DNA of 7,228 nucleotides. It comes from an archaeon MnTg01. GTDB taxonomy: Archaea; Thermoproteota; Nitrososphaeria; Nitrososphaerales; Nitrosopumilaceae. Shown here piece after piece: positions 1-5,021 of the stretch; within the stretch, counting starts at the first letter, position 1, and every line of letters starts with the position of its first letter. The notes beneath the pieces are model-generated. The model ran no database searches, was not told the DNA's origin, and worked only from the letters and a program-made list of their open reading frames with translations. Where the stretch lies: NCBI GenBank assembly GCA_008974855.1, contig BFAR01000116.1, positions 1 through 7,228 on the forward strand. Direction: 5' to 3'. A program made the position numbers and the translations under genes.

Positions 1-385
1 TAGAACCTGGTAGATGTCTACTGGCTATAACATAATCATGGTCTTTGATTTTGTTTGCCATCAATGAGATTTCCTTTGGATCATGTGAATGATCAGCATC
101 CATTTGAACAACATAATCTGGATCAAATCTTTCTAATGCTATTTGAAATCCTTGTTTGTAGGCAGAACCTAGACCAAGCTTTGATGGTCTTTTAATAACT
201 GTAATATTTTGATATTTTTTGTTAAGATCTTCAGCAATTCTTCCAGTTCCATCAGGAGAAGAATCATCCATGATTATGATAGAAAATTTTTCAGCTATTT
301 TTTTTACCTCTCTAGTTAGTTTCTCAATTAGAATTGGAAGAGTGTCTTTTTCATTATACGTTGGAATTACTATAGAGATATTCAT
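1..385 (-). CDS. Family 2 glycosyltransferase, dolichol-phosphate mannosyltransferase (DPM1) type, 3' end missing
   Basis: Transfers a sugar, probably mannose or another hexose from a nucleotide sugar, to a polyprenyl (dolichol-type) phosphate at the inner face of the membrane, supplying lipid-linked sugar for surface glycans; the exact sugar cannot be read from sequence. The ATG is at 385, and 128 residues are visible before the window edge. GT-A motifs appear in order: IVIPTYNE (residues 5-12), MDDSSPDGTG (39-48, usually VDDNSPDGT), KLGLGSAYKQG (69-79), and MDADHSHDP (95-103) with the metal/nucleotide-binding DAD, then ASRHLPG (121-127), usually GSRY.PG. The catalytic domain is nearly complete, but whether a C-terminal membrane segment follows is unknown. 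It lies 10 bases after the stop of the exported-protein gene, so the two are probably cotranscribed. A weak AGG-containing ribosome-binding stretch precedes the ATG. Family call is secure; substrate is inferred. Confidence 0.94.
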   Translation of the reverse strand, partial: MNISIVIPTYNEKDTLPILIEKLTREVKKIAEKFSIIIMDDSSPDGTGRIAEDLNKKYQNITVIKRPSKLGLGSAYKQGFQIALERFDPDYVVQMDADHSHDPKEISLMANKIKDHDYVIASRHLPGS

Positions 386-395
386 TATAACCTAC

Positions 396-1175
396 CTAGC
401 CTCTTTTTGGCTTTTGTAAAAACCTTGTGAAGTAAATTACCAGAAATAGTGCTGGAATCAAGGCAAGTAATGGTAAATTAAATTCAGGTATAGATTTGTC
501 TGGTGATATCAATTCACCCCATTTGCTTGGACTTTGTATATCAAATGCTCCATCTGGTATAATACCAGTTGGCCAAGAATAATATTGATTAGTACTTGCA
601 TCAAATACTAGTACATAAAAACCGTAAATGTTTGATCTATCAAAAAGATTTAGTGGTATTTTAAATTCATAGCTTGTATGTGGGATCTTACTATACTTGT
701 CATTTTGATCTGATTTACTTCCAACTCCAATGAATCCTTCTGTATTAGAAATTTTCTTAAAATTTCCATTTAGTGATAACGAAGAACCTCCTTGATAAAC
801 AAATCCTTGTTTGCCGTCAAGTGCTACAAAAAAACAATAATCATCTGAGTTAGGAATAATTGTTTTATCATTTTTTCCATCAATACAAACCACTGCTCTG
901 TCTGAAATATGATCAATACTTTGATCATCTACTGTATCTAATAGAATATAGATAAAATCTCCTTGATGTGCAGTTCTAAGATGTAATGTTCCGTAACTAG
1001 ATGATATGGGGTCCCATGAAGATTCTTTCCATTCAAGCTCATTTGTCCATTTGCCATCAAAAATTACTTTATCCATTGAACTTGAGATTGAAATGAGTAT
1101 AGGTTCTATTCCGTGTACAGTGTTCATTAAGGGAAATAACAAAAAAATCAAAATTATAAAAATAGGATATTTCAT
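396..1175 (-). CDS. Exported CBM9/DOMON-like protein with PEF-type C-terminal sorting tail
   Basis: A 259-residue surface protein of unknown exact role. Residues 1-22 are a signal peptide (hydrophobic core FIILIFLLFPL). Residues 36-86 have the look of the type 9 carbohydrate-binding/DOMON-like fold: FDGKWTNELEW, then GTLHLRTAHQGDFIYILLDTVDD; later FEIP-like text (YEFKIPLNLF, 169-178) also fits that beta-sandwich. Two cysteines (97 and 114) could pair outside the cell. The C-terminus reads SIPEF (228-232), a hydrophobic helix (about 233-250), then RFLQKPKRG: the tripartite plan of archaeosortase/PEF-CTERM or thaumarchaeal PEFG-CTERM substrates, although Asn rather than Gly follows PEF. No N-X-S/T glycosylation sequon is present. 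ATG at 1175 is chosen because the signal peptide begins there. The glycosyltransferase gene follows 10 bases downstream. A plain C-terminal membrane anchor is the alternative to sortase processing. Confidence 0.88.
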   Translation of the reverse strand: MKYPIFIILIFLLFPLMNTVHGIEPILISISSSMDKVIFDGKWTNELEWKESSWDPISSSYGTLHLRTAHQGDFIYILLDTVDDQSIDHISDRAVVCIDGKNDKTIIPNSDDYCFFVALDGKQGFVYQGGSSLSLNGNFKKISNTEGFIGVGSKSDQNDKYSKIPHTSYEFKIPLNLFDRSNIYGFYVLVFDASTNQYYSWPTGIIPDGAFDIQSPSKWGELISPDKSIPEFNLPLLALIPALFLVIYFTRFLQKPKRG

Positions 1176-1238
1176 GTTAATGGAATTGATTGTAAATAGA
1201 TGAATAGTATTTTGTAATTTTAATGACTTCTAAAAGCA

Positions 1239-1250
1239 AGTTTATAGACT
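1239..1250. promoter_or_regulatory. Near-palindromic box A (TATA) in the divergent promoter region
   Basis: The sequence AGTTTATAGACT reads almost the same on both strands (AGTCTATAAACT). On the plus strand its centre lies about 26 bases before the GTG of the 72-residue peptide gene, the normal distance from archaeal TATA box to transcription start, so that mRNA would be leaderless. On the minus strand it could serve the exported-protein gene with a leader of roughly 40 bases, though other A/T-rich stretches nearer its ATG (around 1190-1215) could also do so. The plus-strand role is the better supported. Confidence 0.5.
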
Positions 1251-1269
1251 AATTTTTTGGTAATATTGT

Positions 1270-1488
1270 GTGACCAAGGTAATAATTATTGGAATAATTT
1301 TAGCAGGAATAATTATCGGTATTTTGGCTGTATCATCACTTGAGATCTTTTCTAATATGGGAGATAATGACGTGTCATCTGAACCTATTTTGGGAAAAGA
1401 TGGAGAAGATTCTGGACCTGAACCAAAGCCACTAGGAAAAAATTTCTCCATAGAACTTGATGAAAAAATGGGACTTTCTAGCCCATAA
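1270..1488 (+). CDS. Small single-helix membrane peptide with acidic Pro-rich tail, unknown function
   Basis: A 72-residue protein that I cannot assign to a named family. The first 22 residues are a strongly hydrophobic Ile/Gly-rich helix (KVIIIGIILAGIIIGILAV) acting as a signal anchor; the remaining 50 are hydrophilic, acidic and proline-containing (DVSSEPILGKDGEDSGPEPKP, split here only by its Gly/Asp content) and finish with a tidy FSIELDEKMGLSSP segment, which may be the conserved functional tip. The helix without a basic-rich C-flank suggests the tail lies outside the cell. The start is GTG at 1270, chosen because the helix begins there and a TATA box sits about 26 bases upstream, giving a leaderless mRNA. 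A minus-strand frame over the same bases lacks protein-like features. The secreted-protein gene follows in the same direction after 73 bases. Real but small; function unknown. Confidence 0.72.
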   Translation: MTKVIIIGIILAGIIIGILAVSSLEIFSNMGDNDVSSEPILGKDGEDSGPEPKPLGKNFSIELDEKMGLSSP

Positions 1489-1531
1489 TTGGCCATATTG
1501 GAATCATTTGTTCAAAAAAAATTCCATTAAG

Positions 1532-1537
1532 CATATA
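1532..1537 (+). promoter_or_regulatory. Box A candidate for the secreted-protein gene
   Basis: CATATA, inside TTAAGCATATAGG, is centred about 27 bases before the ATG at 1562, the spacing expected for a leaderless archaeal transcript. No Shine-Dalgarno sequence lies between it and the ATG, which supports this start over the upstream in-frame ATGs at 1457 and 1460. The TTAAG just ahead could be a BRE, but this is weak. Confidence 0.42.
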
Positions 1538-1561
1538 GGCAATTCTAGTCATAACCAATTA

Positions 1562-2269
1562 ATGAAAAAATACACAGGTATAGCTCTGATAGGTGTTCTT
1601 GTAGTAGGTATAGCAGGATTTATCAGCCTAGACGCTATTTCAGCAACCTCATTTGTAACTATGAAAGTTGCATCTGATGTTCAAGAAACTGGCAAAATGA
1701 TAGGTCATGTAACTTATGAACTAAGAGGTGCTGATGGCAATATCAAGCATTATTCTCAATCAGATAATGTGATTGTTGATAGAGGAACTGATTGTGCTGC
1801 AACAGCAATCTTTGACACTGATGACGCTCTTTGTCCTCTTGCTGGTAATGGCGGATTTGCTTTTATTGCAATTGGAAATGCAACTGGTCTTACTAGTGCA
1901 ACTCCATTATCAGGAAATACAGATTCTGCGTTAATTGTTACTAACGGTGGCTCTGCTAACTTTGGCGACGGTGGCGGCGATGAAGTTGCTAGAACTGAAT
2001 ATATTGATGCTGGTATAACTGGTGCAGATTCAGATCTAAGTACTGTTACAACTGTAATAATTACATCAACACAGTTTGATTTCCCTACACTTGGATCTGA
2101 TGGTACTATAATTACTCAATCAGGACTATTTGATAGTGTTGCTCCAACTGGAGCTGGAGAATCAAACAACATGTTCTCTGCAAAAGATGTATCAGGTACT
2201 ACAGGAAGCGGTCTTGCAGTTGGAAATGCAGATACACTAACAGTTACTTGGACAATAACCCTAGAATAG
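1562..2269 (+). CDS. Secreted beta-rich protein with phage tail-appendage-like domain
   Basis: A 235-residue exported protein. Residues 1-28 form a signal peptide (MKKYTG, hydrophobic core, then DAISA as probable cleavage site). The mature part is rich in Gly, Ser, Thr, Ala and Asp with almost no Lys, as in surface proteins. From about residue 68 the order of motifs (DNVIVDRG; FAFIAIGNATG at 99-109; EVARTEYID; ITQSGLFD at 184-191; DTLTVTWTITLE at the very end) mirrors a domain common in phage tail-fibre/baseplate proteins, where IAIGxGTxxP, ITExGLF and DSLTVTWTLT recur. This likeness is from memory of the pattern. Cys78 and Cys91 could form a disulfide; N106-A-T is the only glycosylation sequon. 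The frame extends upstream to 1457, but that part overlaps the preceding gene and would bury the signal peptide, so 1562 is preferred. The bases around 1950-1985 are GC-richer than the neighbours, perhaps reflecting high expression or transfer. Function unknown. Confidence 0.85.
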   Translation: MKKYTGIALIGVLVVGIAGFISLDAISATSFVTMKVASDVQETGKMIGHVTYELRGADGNIKHYSQSDNVIVDRGTDCAATAIFDTDDALCPLAGNGGFAFIAIGNATGLTSATPLSGNTDSALIVTNGGSANFGDGGGDEVARTEYIDAGITGADSDLSTVTTVIITSTQFDFPTLGSDGTIITQSGLFDSVAPTGAGESNNMFSAKDVSGTTGSGLAVGNADTLTVTWTITLE

Positions 2270-2271
2270 AC

Positions 2272-2318
2272 TAATCATAGTTTTTTTTAAACACCTATGA
2301 TTATTTTATATTATTTTT
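2272..2318 (+). terminator. Hairpin plus T-tracts after the secreted-protein gene
   Basis: TAATCATAG (2272-2280) and CTATGATTA (2295-2303) form a perfect 9-base inverted repeat around a 14-base loop that begins with eight T residues; further T-rich sequence (TTATTTTATATTATTTTT) follows the right arm. Archaeal termination depends mainly on oligo-T in the non-template strand, so this suits the plus-strand gene ending at 2269. Read on the minus strand the region is A-rich, so it is not an obvious terminator for the convergent cbiF. Confidence 0.62.
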
Positions 2319-2335
2319 AGAACTATAATTAAGAA

Positions 2336-3094
2336 TTATTTTTTCTTTCTATAACCATGGCTGAAAGTTTTATCATATAGTCTTGAATATTCATATGATG
2401 TAGGTTTTACTACATCACCAATAATTACTATTGCAGTACGTGTAATTTTTTCTTTCCAAACTTTTTTTGTAATATCATTTAGTGTGCCAGTAATTATTTT
2501 CTGATCATCCCAGCTTGCACGATATACTACTGCTACAGGTGTAGATTTTGTATATCCACCAGCAATTGTCTGCTTTACTATATCAGATAATAAATGAACA
2601 CTAAGATAGAAAATCATAGTAGCTCTATGTTTAGCAAGCTCAATAATTTGTTCCCGTTTGGGAACTTTAGTACGTTTTTCTGCTCTAGTAATAATAATAG
2701 TTTGAGTAACTCCTGGTAAAGTTAGCTGGGTACCAAGTGCTGCAGCTGAAGCCAAAAAAGATGTAACTCCTGGTATGATTTCAGTTTGTATTCCTTCTTT
2801 TTCTAGATTATCAATCTGTTCTTTAATTGCACCATAGATAGTAGGATCACCATCATGTAATCTTACAATAACTTTACCTTTTTTTGCGTTATTCTTTAAA
2901 AGTTTAAAAATTTCTTCTCTAACTAATTTTGCAGCATTATGCAATTTACCTTTTTTACACAATTTTAGTATTGCAGGAGGTATTAAAGAACCAGAATACA
3001 CTACTACGTCAGCTTTTTGGATTAGTTTTTTAGCTTTGATGGTAATTAAATCGGGATCTCCCGGACCGCATCCTACAAAAAAAACTTTAGACAC
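2336..3094 (-). CDS. cbiF: Cobalt-precorrin-4 / precorrin-4 C11-methyltransferase
   Basis: Methylates C11 of the corrin precursor with S-adenosylmethionine in cobalamin synthesis (CbiF in the cobalt-early route, CobM in the late route); cytosolic. The 252 residues match the family length. Visible motifs: VFFVGCGPGDPDLIT (4-18), the N-terminal SAM-methylase signature; VVVYSGSL (30-37), typical of CbiF/CobM; RLHDGDPTIYGAI (78-90); EIIPGVTSFLASAAAL (105-120); ELTLPxVxQT-like QLTLPGVTQTIIITRAEKRT (123-142), the family fingerprint; and VYRASWDDQ (190-198). The start is GTG at 3094, overlapping the cbiL stop by 8 bases (GTGTCTAA), so translation is probably coupled; a GGTGGT stretch just ahead may help re-initiation. 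It is the last gene of this minus-strand run. The lysine-rich C-terminal YRKKK is unremarkable. Call is secure; whether its substrate carries cobalt is inferred. Confidence 0.96.
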   Translation of the reverse strand: MSKVFFVGCGPGDPDLITIKAKKLIQKADVVVYSGSLIPPAILKLCKKGKLHNAAKLVREEIFKLLKNNAKKGKVIVRLHDGDPTIYGAIKEQIDNLEKEGIQTEIIPGVTSFLASAAALGTQLTLPGVTQTIIITRAEKRTKVPKREQIIELAKHRATMIFYLSVHLLSDIVKQTIAGGYTKSTPVAVVYRASWDDQKIITGTLNDITKKVWKEKITRTAIVIIGDVVKPTSYEYSRLYDKTFSHGYRKKK

Positions 3095-3809
3095 GTTTTA
3101 CCACCATGATTGAAAAATACTTTGAAGTAAGAGTATCTTGAGTCACTTCACCTAGAGTTAGTTTCCTTACAATTTCATGGTCTGTATCCAAGTCTTGACC
3201 TATAGCAAAAATAGAATCATCAGAAAATCCTGCTTCACGAATTAGGCTGATGACTTGATCAAAGTATCTTCCATCTTTAAGAAAAATCAAGGTATCACAA
3301 TTTTTTGCAATTTCTTTTACTTGGGATAAATCATAGCAAGATGGTATTACTGCCATTTTTTCAGCTCCTTCAGCTAGACTAATTCCAACTTTTGCTGCAA
3401 ATGTAAACATGGAAACTATGCCTGGAATGACCTTGATTTTAATTTCAGGATGCTTGATTGAAATTTCACGATGAAGGTATATCCAAGTACTGTAAAGATA
3501 TGGATCACCCACTGTGAGGTATACAACTTTTTTATTAGAAAGTGAGCTTTCTGCAATAATTTGTGAGTTTTTTTCCCATGTATTCTTTAGTATATCTGAA
3601 TCTTTAGTCATTGGGAAAACAAGATGAACTATTTCTGGTTTTTTGTCTTGATCAATTAATGAAGAGACTACAGATAAAGCAATACTTGGTTTTCCCTCTT
3701 TTGATGTAGGACACATTATGACATCTGCATTTTTAATTGCGTTTACAGCCTTTACAGTAAGTAATTCTGGGTCTCCTGGTCCACAGCCTACACAGGTTAA
3801 TTCAGGCAT
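3087..3809 (-). CDS. cbiL: Cobalt-factor II / precorrin-2 C20-methyltransferase
   Basis: Adds the C20 methyl group from S-adenosylmethionine to precorrin-2 or its cobalt form, the committed step from sirohydrochlorin-type intermediates to corrinoids. Its 240 residues fit the family. Motifs: LTCVGCGPGDPELLTVKA (4-21); DVIMCPTSKEGKPSIAL (29-45), where CbiL/CobI proteins have DVI..P.....G..S.A; FPMTKD (65-70), usually FPM; VVYLTVGDPYLYSTW (95-109), with GDPxxYSTx diagnostic of C20 enzymes against other members of the family; and KVIPGIVSMFTFAAKVGISLAEG (126-148), which gives the PGI.S..a.A...g..L..G signature. ATG at 3809 begins directly at the first beta strand, as in homologues. It is 46 bases after cbiT and overlaps cbiF by 8 bases. 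Strong call. Confidence 0.96.
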   Translation of the reverse strand: MPELTCVGCGPGDPELLTVKAVNAIKNADVIMCPTSKEGKPSIALSVVSSLIDQDKKPEIVHLVFPMTKDSDILKNTWEKNSQIIAESSLSNKKVVYLTVGDPYLYSTWIYLHREISIKHPEIKIKVIPGIVSMFTFAAKVGISLAEGAEKMAVIPSCYDLSQVKEIAKNCDTLIFLKDGRYFDQVISLIREAGFSDDSIFAIGQDLDTDHEIVRKLTLGEVTQDTLTSKYFSIMVVKRV

Positions 3810-3830
3810 GAAATCGTCATATTTGTTCCT

Positions 3831-3838
3831 AATTAAAA
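3831..3838 (-). promoter_or_regulatory. Possible internal box A ahead of cbiL
   Basis: On the minus strand the bases read TTTTAATT, centred about 25 bases before the cbiL ATG and without a Shine-Dalgarno sequence between. This is the spacing of a leaderless archaeal promoter, so cbiL-cbiF may have their own start site inside the operon. In DNA this AT-rich a chance match is quite possible. Confidence 0.27.
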
Positions 3839-3855
3839 GCTAGACTAGAAATTAA

Positions 3856-4446
3856 CTAAGATTTTGTAGCTGATATTATAGTAACTGGATTTCTTGCAAG
3901 CATCATTGTTCCTGTAGATGTTTTTCGACTTTTAGATATAGTAATCTGTGTGATATCAACTGATGTAAAATTTAGTTTATCCATAATTGATATAACAGAA
4001 AAAAGAGTTTCTATTAAAATAACCCCTATAACAATTCGTCCTCCAGATTTTAATTTATTTTGACATAGTTCAATAATTTCTTTAGTATCTCCTCCAGTTC
4101 CGCCAATAAATATAGCATCAGCTTCAGGAAGTTCAGAAATTTTTTCTTTTGCATTTCCTAAAATAACATTAACATTAGATACACCAAATTTTTCAATATT
4201 CTTTTTTGTTAGTTCAACAGCTTTTGGATCAAAGTCTACAGCATAAACAATACCTGATGATTCTATTTGGAGTGCAGCTTCTACAGAAATGGAACCACTT
4301 CCACAACCAATATCATAAACTGTTTGGCCAGGACATAGTCTAGCTTTACTTATTTGTAATGCACGAATTTCTTCTTTAGTTATTGGAACATCGTCTGTTC
4401 TTTCAAATTGTTCATCTGGAATTCCTGGAGTTTTATTTTTCCACAT
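3856..4446 (-). CDS. cbiT: Cobalt-precorrin C15-methyltransferase (decarboxylating)
   Basis: CbiT methylates C15 and decarboxylates the C12 acetate side chain of the late corrin intermediate (precorrin-6B/8 region of the pathway) using S-adenosylmethionine. It has the class I Rossmann methyltransferase fold, unlike CbiL and CbiF. The 196 residues match stand-alone CbiT; the CbiE half seen in CobL fusions is absent. Evidence: the CbiT N-terminal signature KTPGIPDEQFERTDDVPITK (5-24) with EEIRAL after it; SAM motif VYDIGCGSGSISVEAAL (43-59); acidic VYAVDFDPKAVELTKKNI (67-84) that ends the second strand; LGNAKE (96-101); and AIFIGGTGGD (111-120), the glycine-rich signature of this family. ATG at 4446 places the signature at residue 5. 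The gene is 33 bases after the membrane-protein gene and 46 before cbiL. Secure call. Confidence 0.95.
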   Translation of the reverse strand: MWKNKTPGIPDEQFERTDDVPITKEEIRALQISKARLCPGQTVYDIGCGSGSISVEAALQIESSGIVYAVDFDPKAVELTKKNIEKFGVSNVNVILGNAKEKISELPEADAIFIGGTGGDTKEIIELCQNKLKSGGRIVIGVILIETLFSVISIMDKLNFTSVDITQITISKSRKTSTGTMMLARNPVTIISATKS

Positions 4447-4466
4447 TTAGACAAATAATCTTGTTT

Positions 4467-4479
4467 TACTATTTTAGTA
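4467..4479 (-). promoter_or_regulatory. Possible box A ahead of cbiT
   Basis: A small palindrome, read on the minus strand as TACTAAAATAGTA, is centred about 27 bases before the cbiT ATG. It could act as a TATA element giving a leaderless cbiT mRNA, or be a short operator-like repeat. No Shine-Dalgarno sequence precedes the ATG, which favours the promoter reading. Support is spacing and composition only. Confidence 0.33.
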
Positions 4480-4917
4480 CTATGGGAATGAGGGTGAGAT
4501 TCTTAATTCGTTAGGAAGATTTACGATTGTATACGTCAAGATCCACATAAACAAATAGATGAAGACATAGCTTCCAATGCCTGTAGTTACTAGTTTTTTT
4601 CTATCTGATTTTGCTAAGTGTAAATTCATTCCTTTTGCTAGAAAAACAGAAGCAATGAAAAGAATTATCATATAAAAAATTGATGCCCATCTTAGTTCTT
4701 CTCCTTCTAATGAATCAAAGATGAAAGTAGCAGATGTGCCAGCAATTACTGCAAGTCCAACTCTTAACCAAAAAAGATTGTCTAACTTTCGTCTAGTGTA
4801 ACTTTTTTCTTGGTCACTTGGTACAGGTTCTGTAGGTGGAGGAACTTTTGTGTCAAGTACATCAGATTTATCTGGATTTTCTGGTTCCTTTTTACTCTTA
4901 GGGTTATGTCTAGCCAA
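4480..4917 (-). CDS. Three-helix membrane protein, possibly EMC6-like
   Basis: A 145-residue protein with a charged, proline-rich cytosolic N-terminal tail (1-45: Lys/Glu/Pro, PPPTEPVPSDQ) and three likely membrane helices: about 48-67 (LFWLRVGLAVIAGTSATFIF), 77-96 (RWASIFYMIILFIASVFLAK) and 110-133 (VTTGIGSYVFIYLFMWILTYTI). The LRVGLAVIAG opening, the loop RKKLVTTGIGSY and the closing W-x-L-x-Y-T-I recall small archaeal three-helix proteins related to the EMC6/Rab5-interacting family, which would suggest membrane-protein insertion; this is only a resemblance and no function should be assumed. The start is TTG at 4917, which is unusual; it has a TATA-like element about 34 bases upstream and no better in-frame start. 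It leads the minus-strand run ahead of cbiT, but nothing visible links it to cobalamin. Confidence 0.78.
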   Translation of the reverse strand: MARHNPKSKKEPENPDKSDVLDTKVPPPTEPVPSDQEKSYTRRKLDNLFWLRVGLAVIAGTSATFIFDSLEGEELRWASIFYMIILFIASVFLAKGMNLHLAKSDRKKLVTTGIGSYVFIYLFMWILTYTIVNLPNELRISPSFP

Positions 4918-4947
4918 GAAATTTCTAGGTTGACTGTAAATTGCCTC

Positions 4948-4955
4948 GTATAAAA
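4948..4955 (-). promoter_or_regulatory. Box A candidate for the membrane protein-cbiTLF run
   Basis: The minus strand reads TTTTATAC here, a good archaeal TATA element, centred about 34 bases before the TTG at 4917. Transcription would then begin roughly 8-10 bases ahead of the start codon, leaving a very short leader without a Shine-Dalgarno sequence. It is the best promoter candidate for the whole minus-strand cluster. Confidence 0.48.
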
Positions 4956-4993
4956 TCCTTGGTTAGTAAAAGAGTCATTTAAGAAGAGTAGGG

Positions 4994-5005
4994 TCTAATT
5001 TTAGA
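4994..5005 (+). promoter_or_regulatory. Possible box A ahead of rqcH
   Basis: TCTAATTTTAGA, a small inverted repeat (TCTAA/TTAGA), is centred about 22 bases before the rqcH ATG. It is the only A/T element at roughly the right distance for a leaderless transcript, though a little close. CATTTAAG near 4980 is an alternative that would leave a leader of about 15 bases. No Shine-Dalgarno sequence is visible. Confidence 0.3.
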
Positions 5006-5021
5006 TTCAGATGATTTTACT

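Noticed and set aside
219..419. Short plus-strand open frame opposite the glycosyltransferase
   Set aside because: The minus strand carries unmistakable GT2 motifs over the same bases.
1006..1203. Short plus-strand open frame opposite the start of the exported-protein gene
   Set aside because: Its product has no domain or promoter, and the minus strand encodes the signal peptide and fold there.
1242..1496. Open frame on the minus strand opposite the small peptide gene
   Set aside because: Its Ser/Pro/Ile-rich product is the mirror of the plus-strand gene, with no domain and no promoter; the plus-strand product has a clean membrane helix and a TATA box.
1499..1526. Weak hairpin (TGGAAT/ATTCCA) between the small peptide and secreted-protein genes
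   Set aside because: Only 6 paired bases with a 16-base loop, and no T-tract after it; expected by chance in AT-rich DNA.
1457..1561. Upstream extension of the secreted-protein frame to ATG 1457
   Set aside because: It overlaps the 72-residue peptide gene, puts 35 non-hydrophobic residues ahead of a clear signal peptide, and lacks a promoter at the right distance; the ATG at 1562 has one.
4918..5021. tRNA, small RNA or cobalamin riboswitch in the largest intergenic gap
   Set aside because: No cloverleaf, T-arm GTTCRA sequence, C/D boxes or B12-box could be found; only promoter-like A/T elements are visible.
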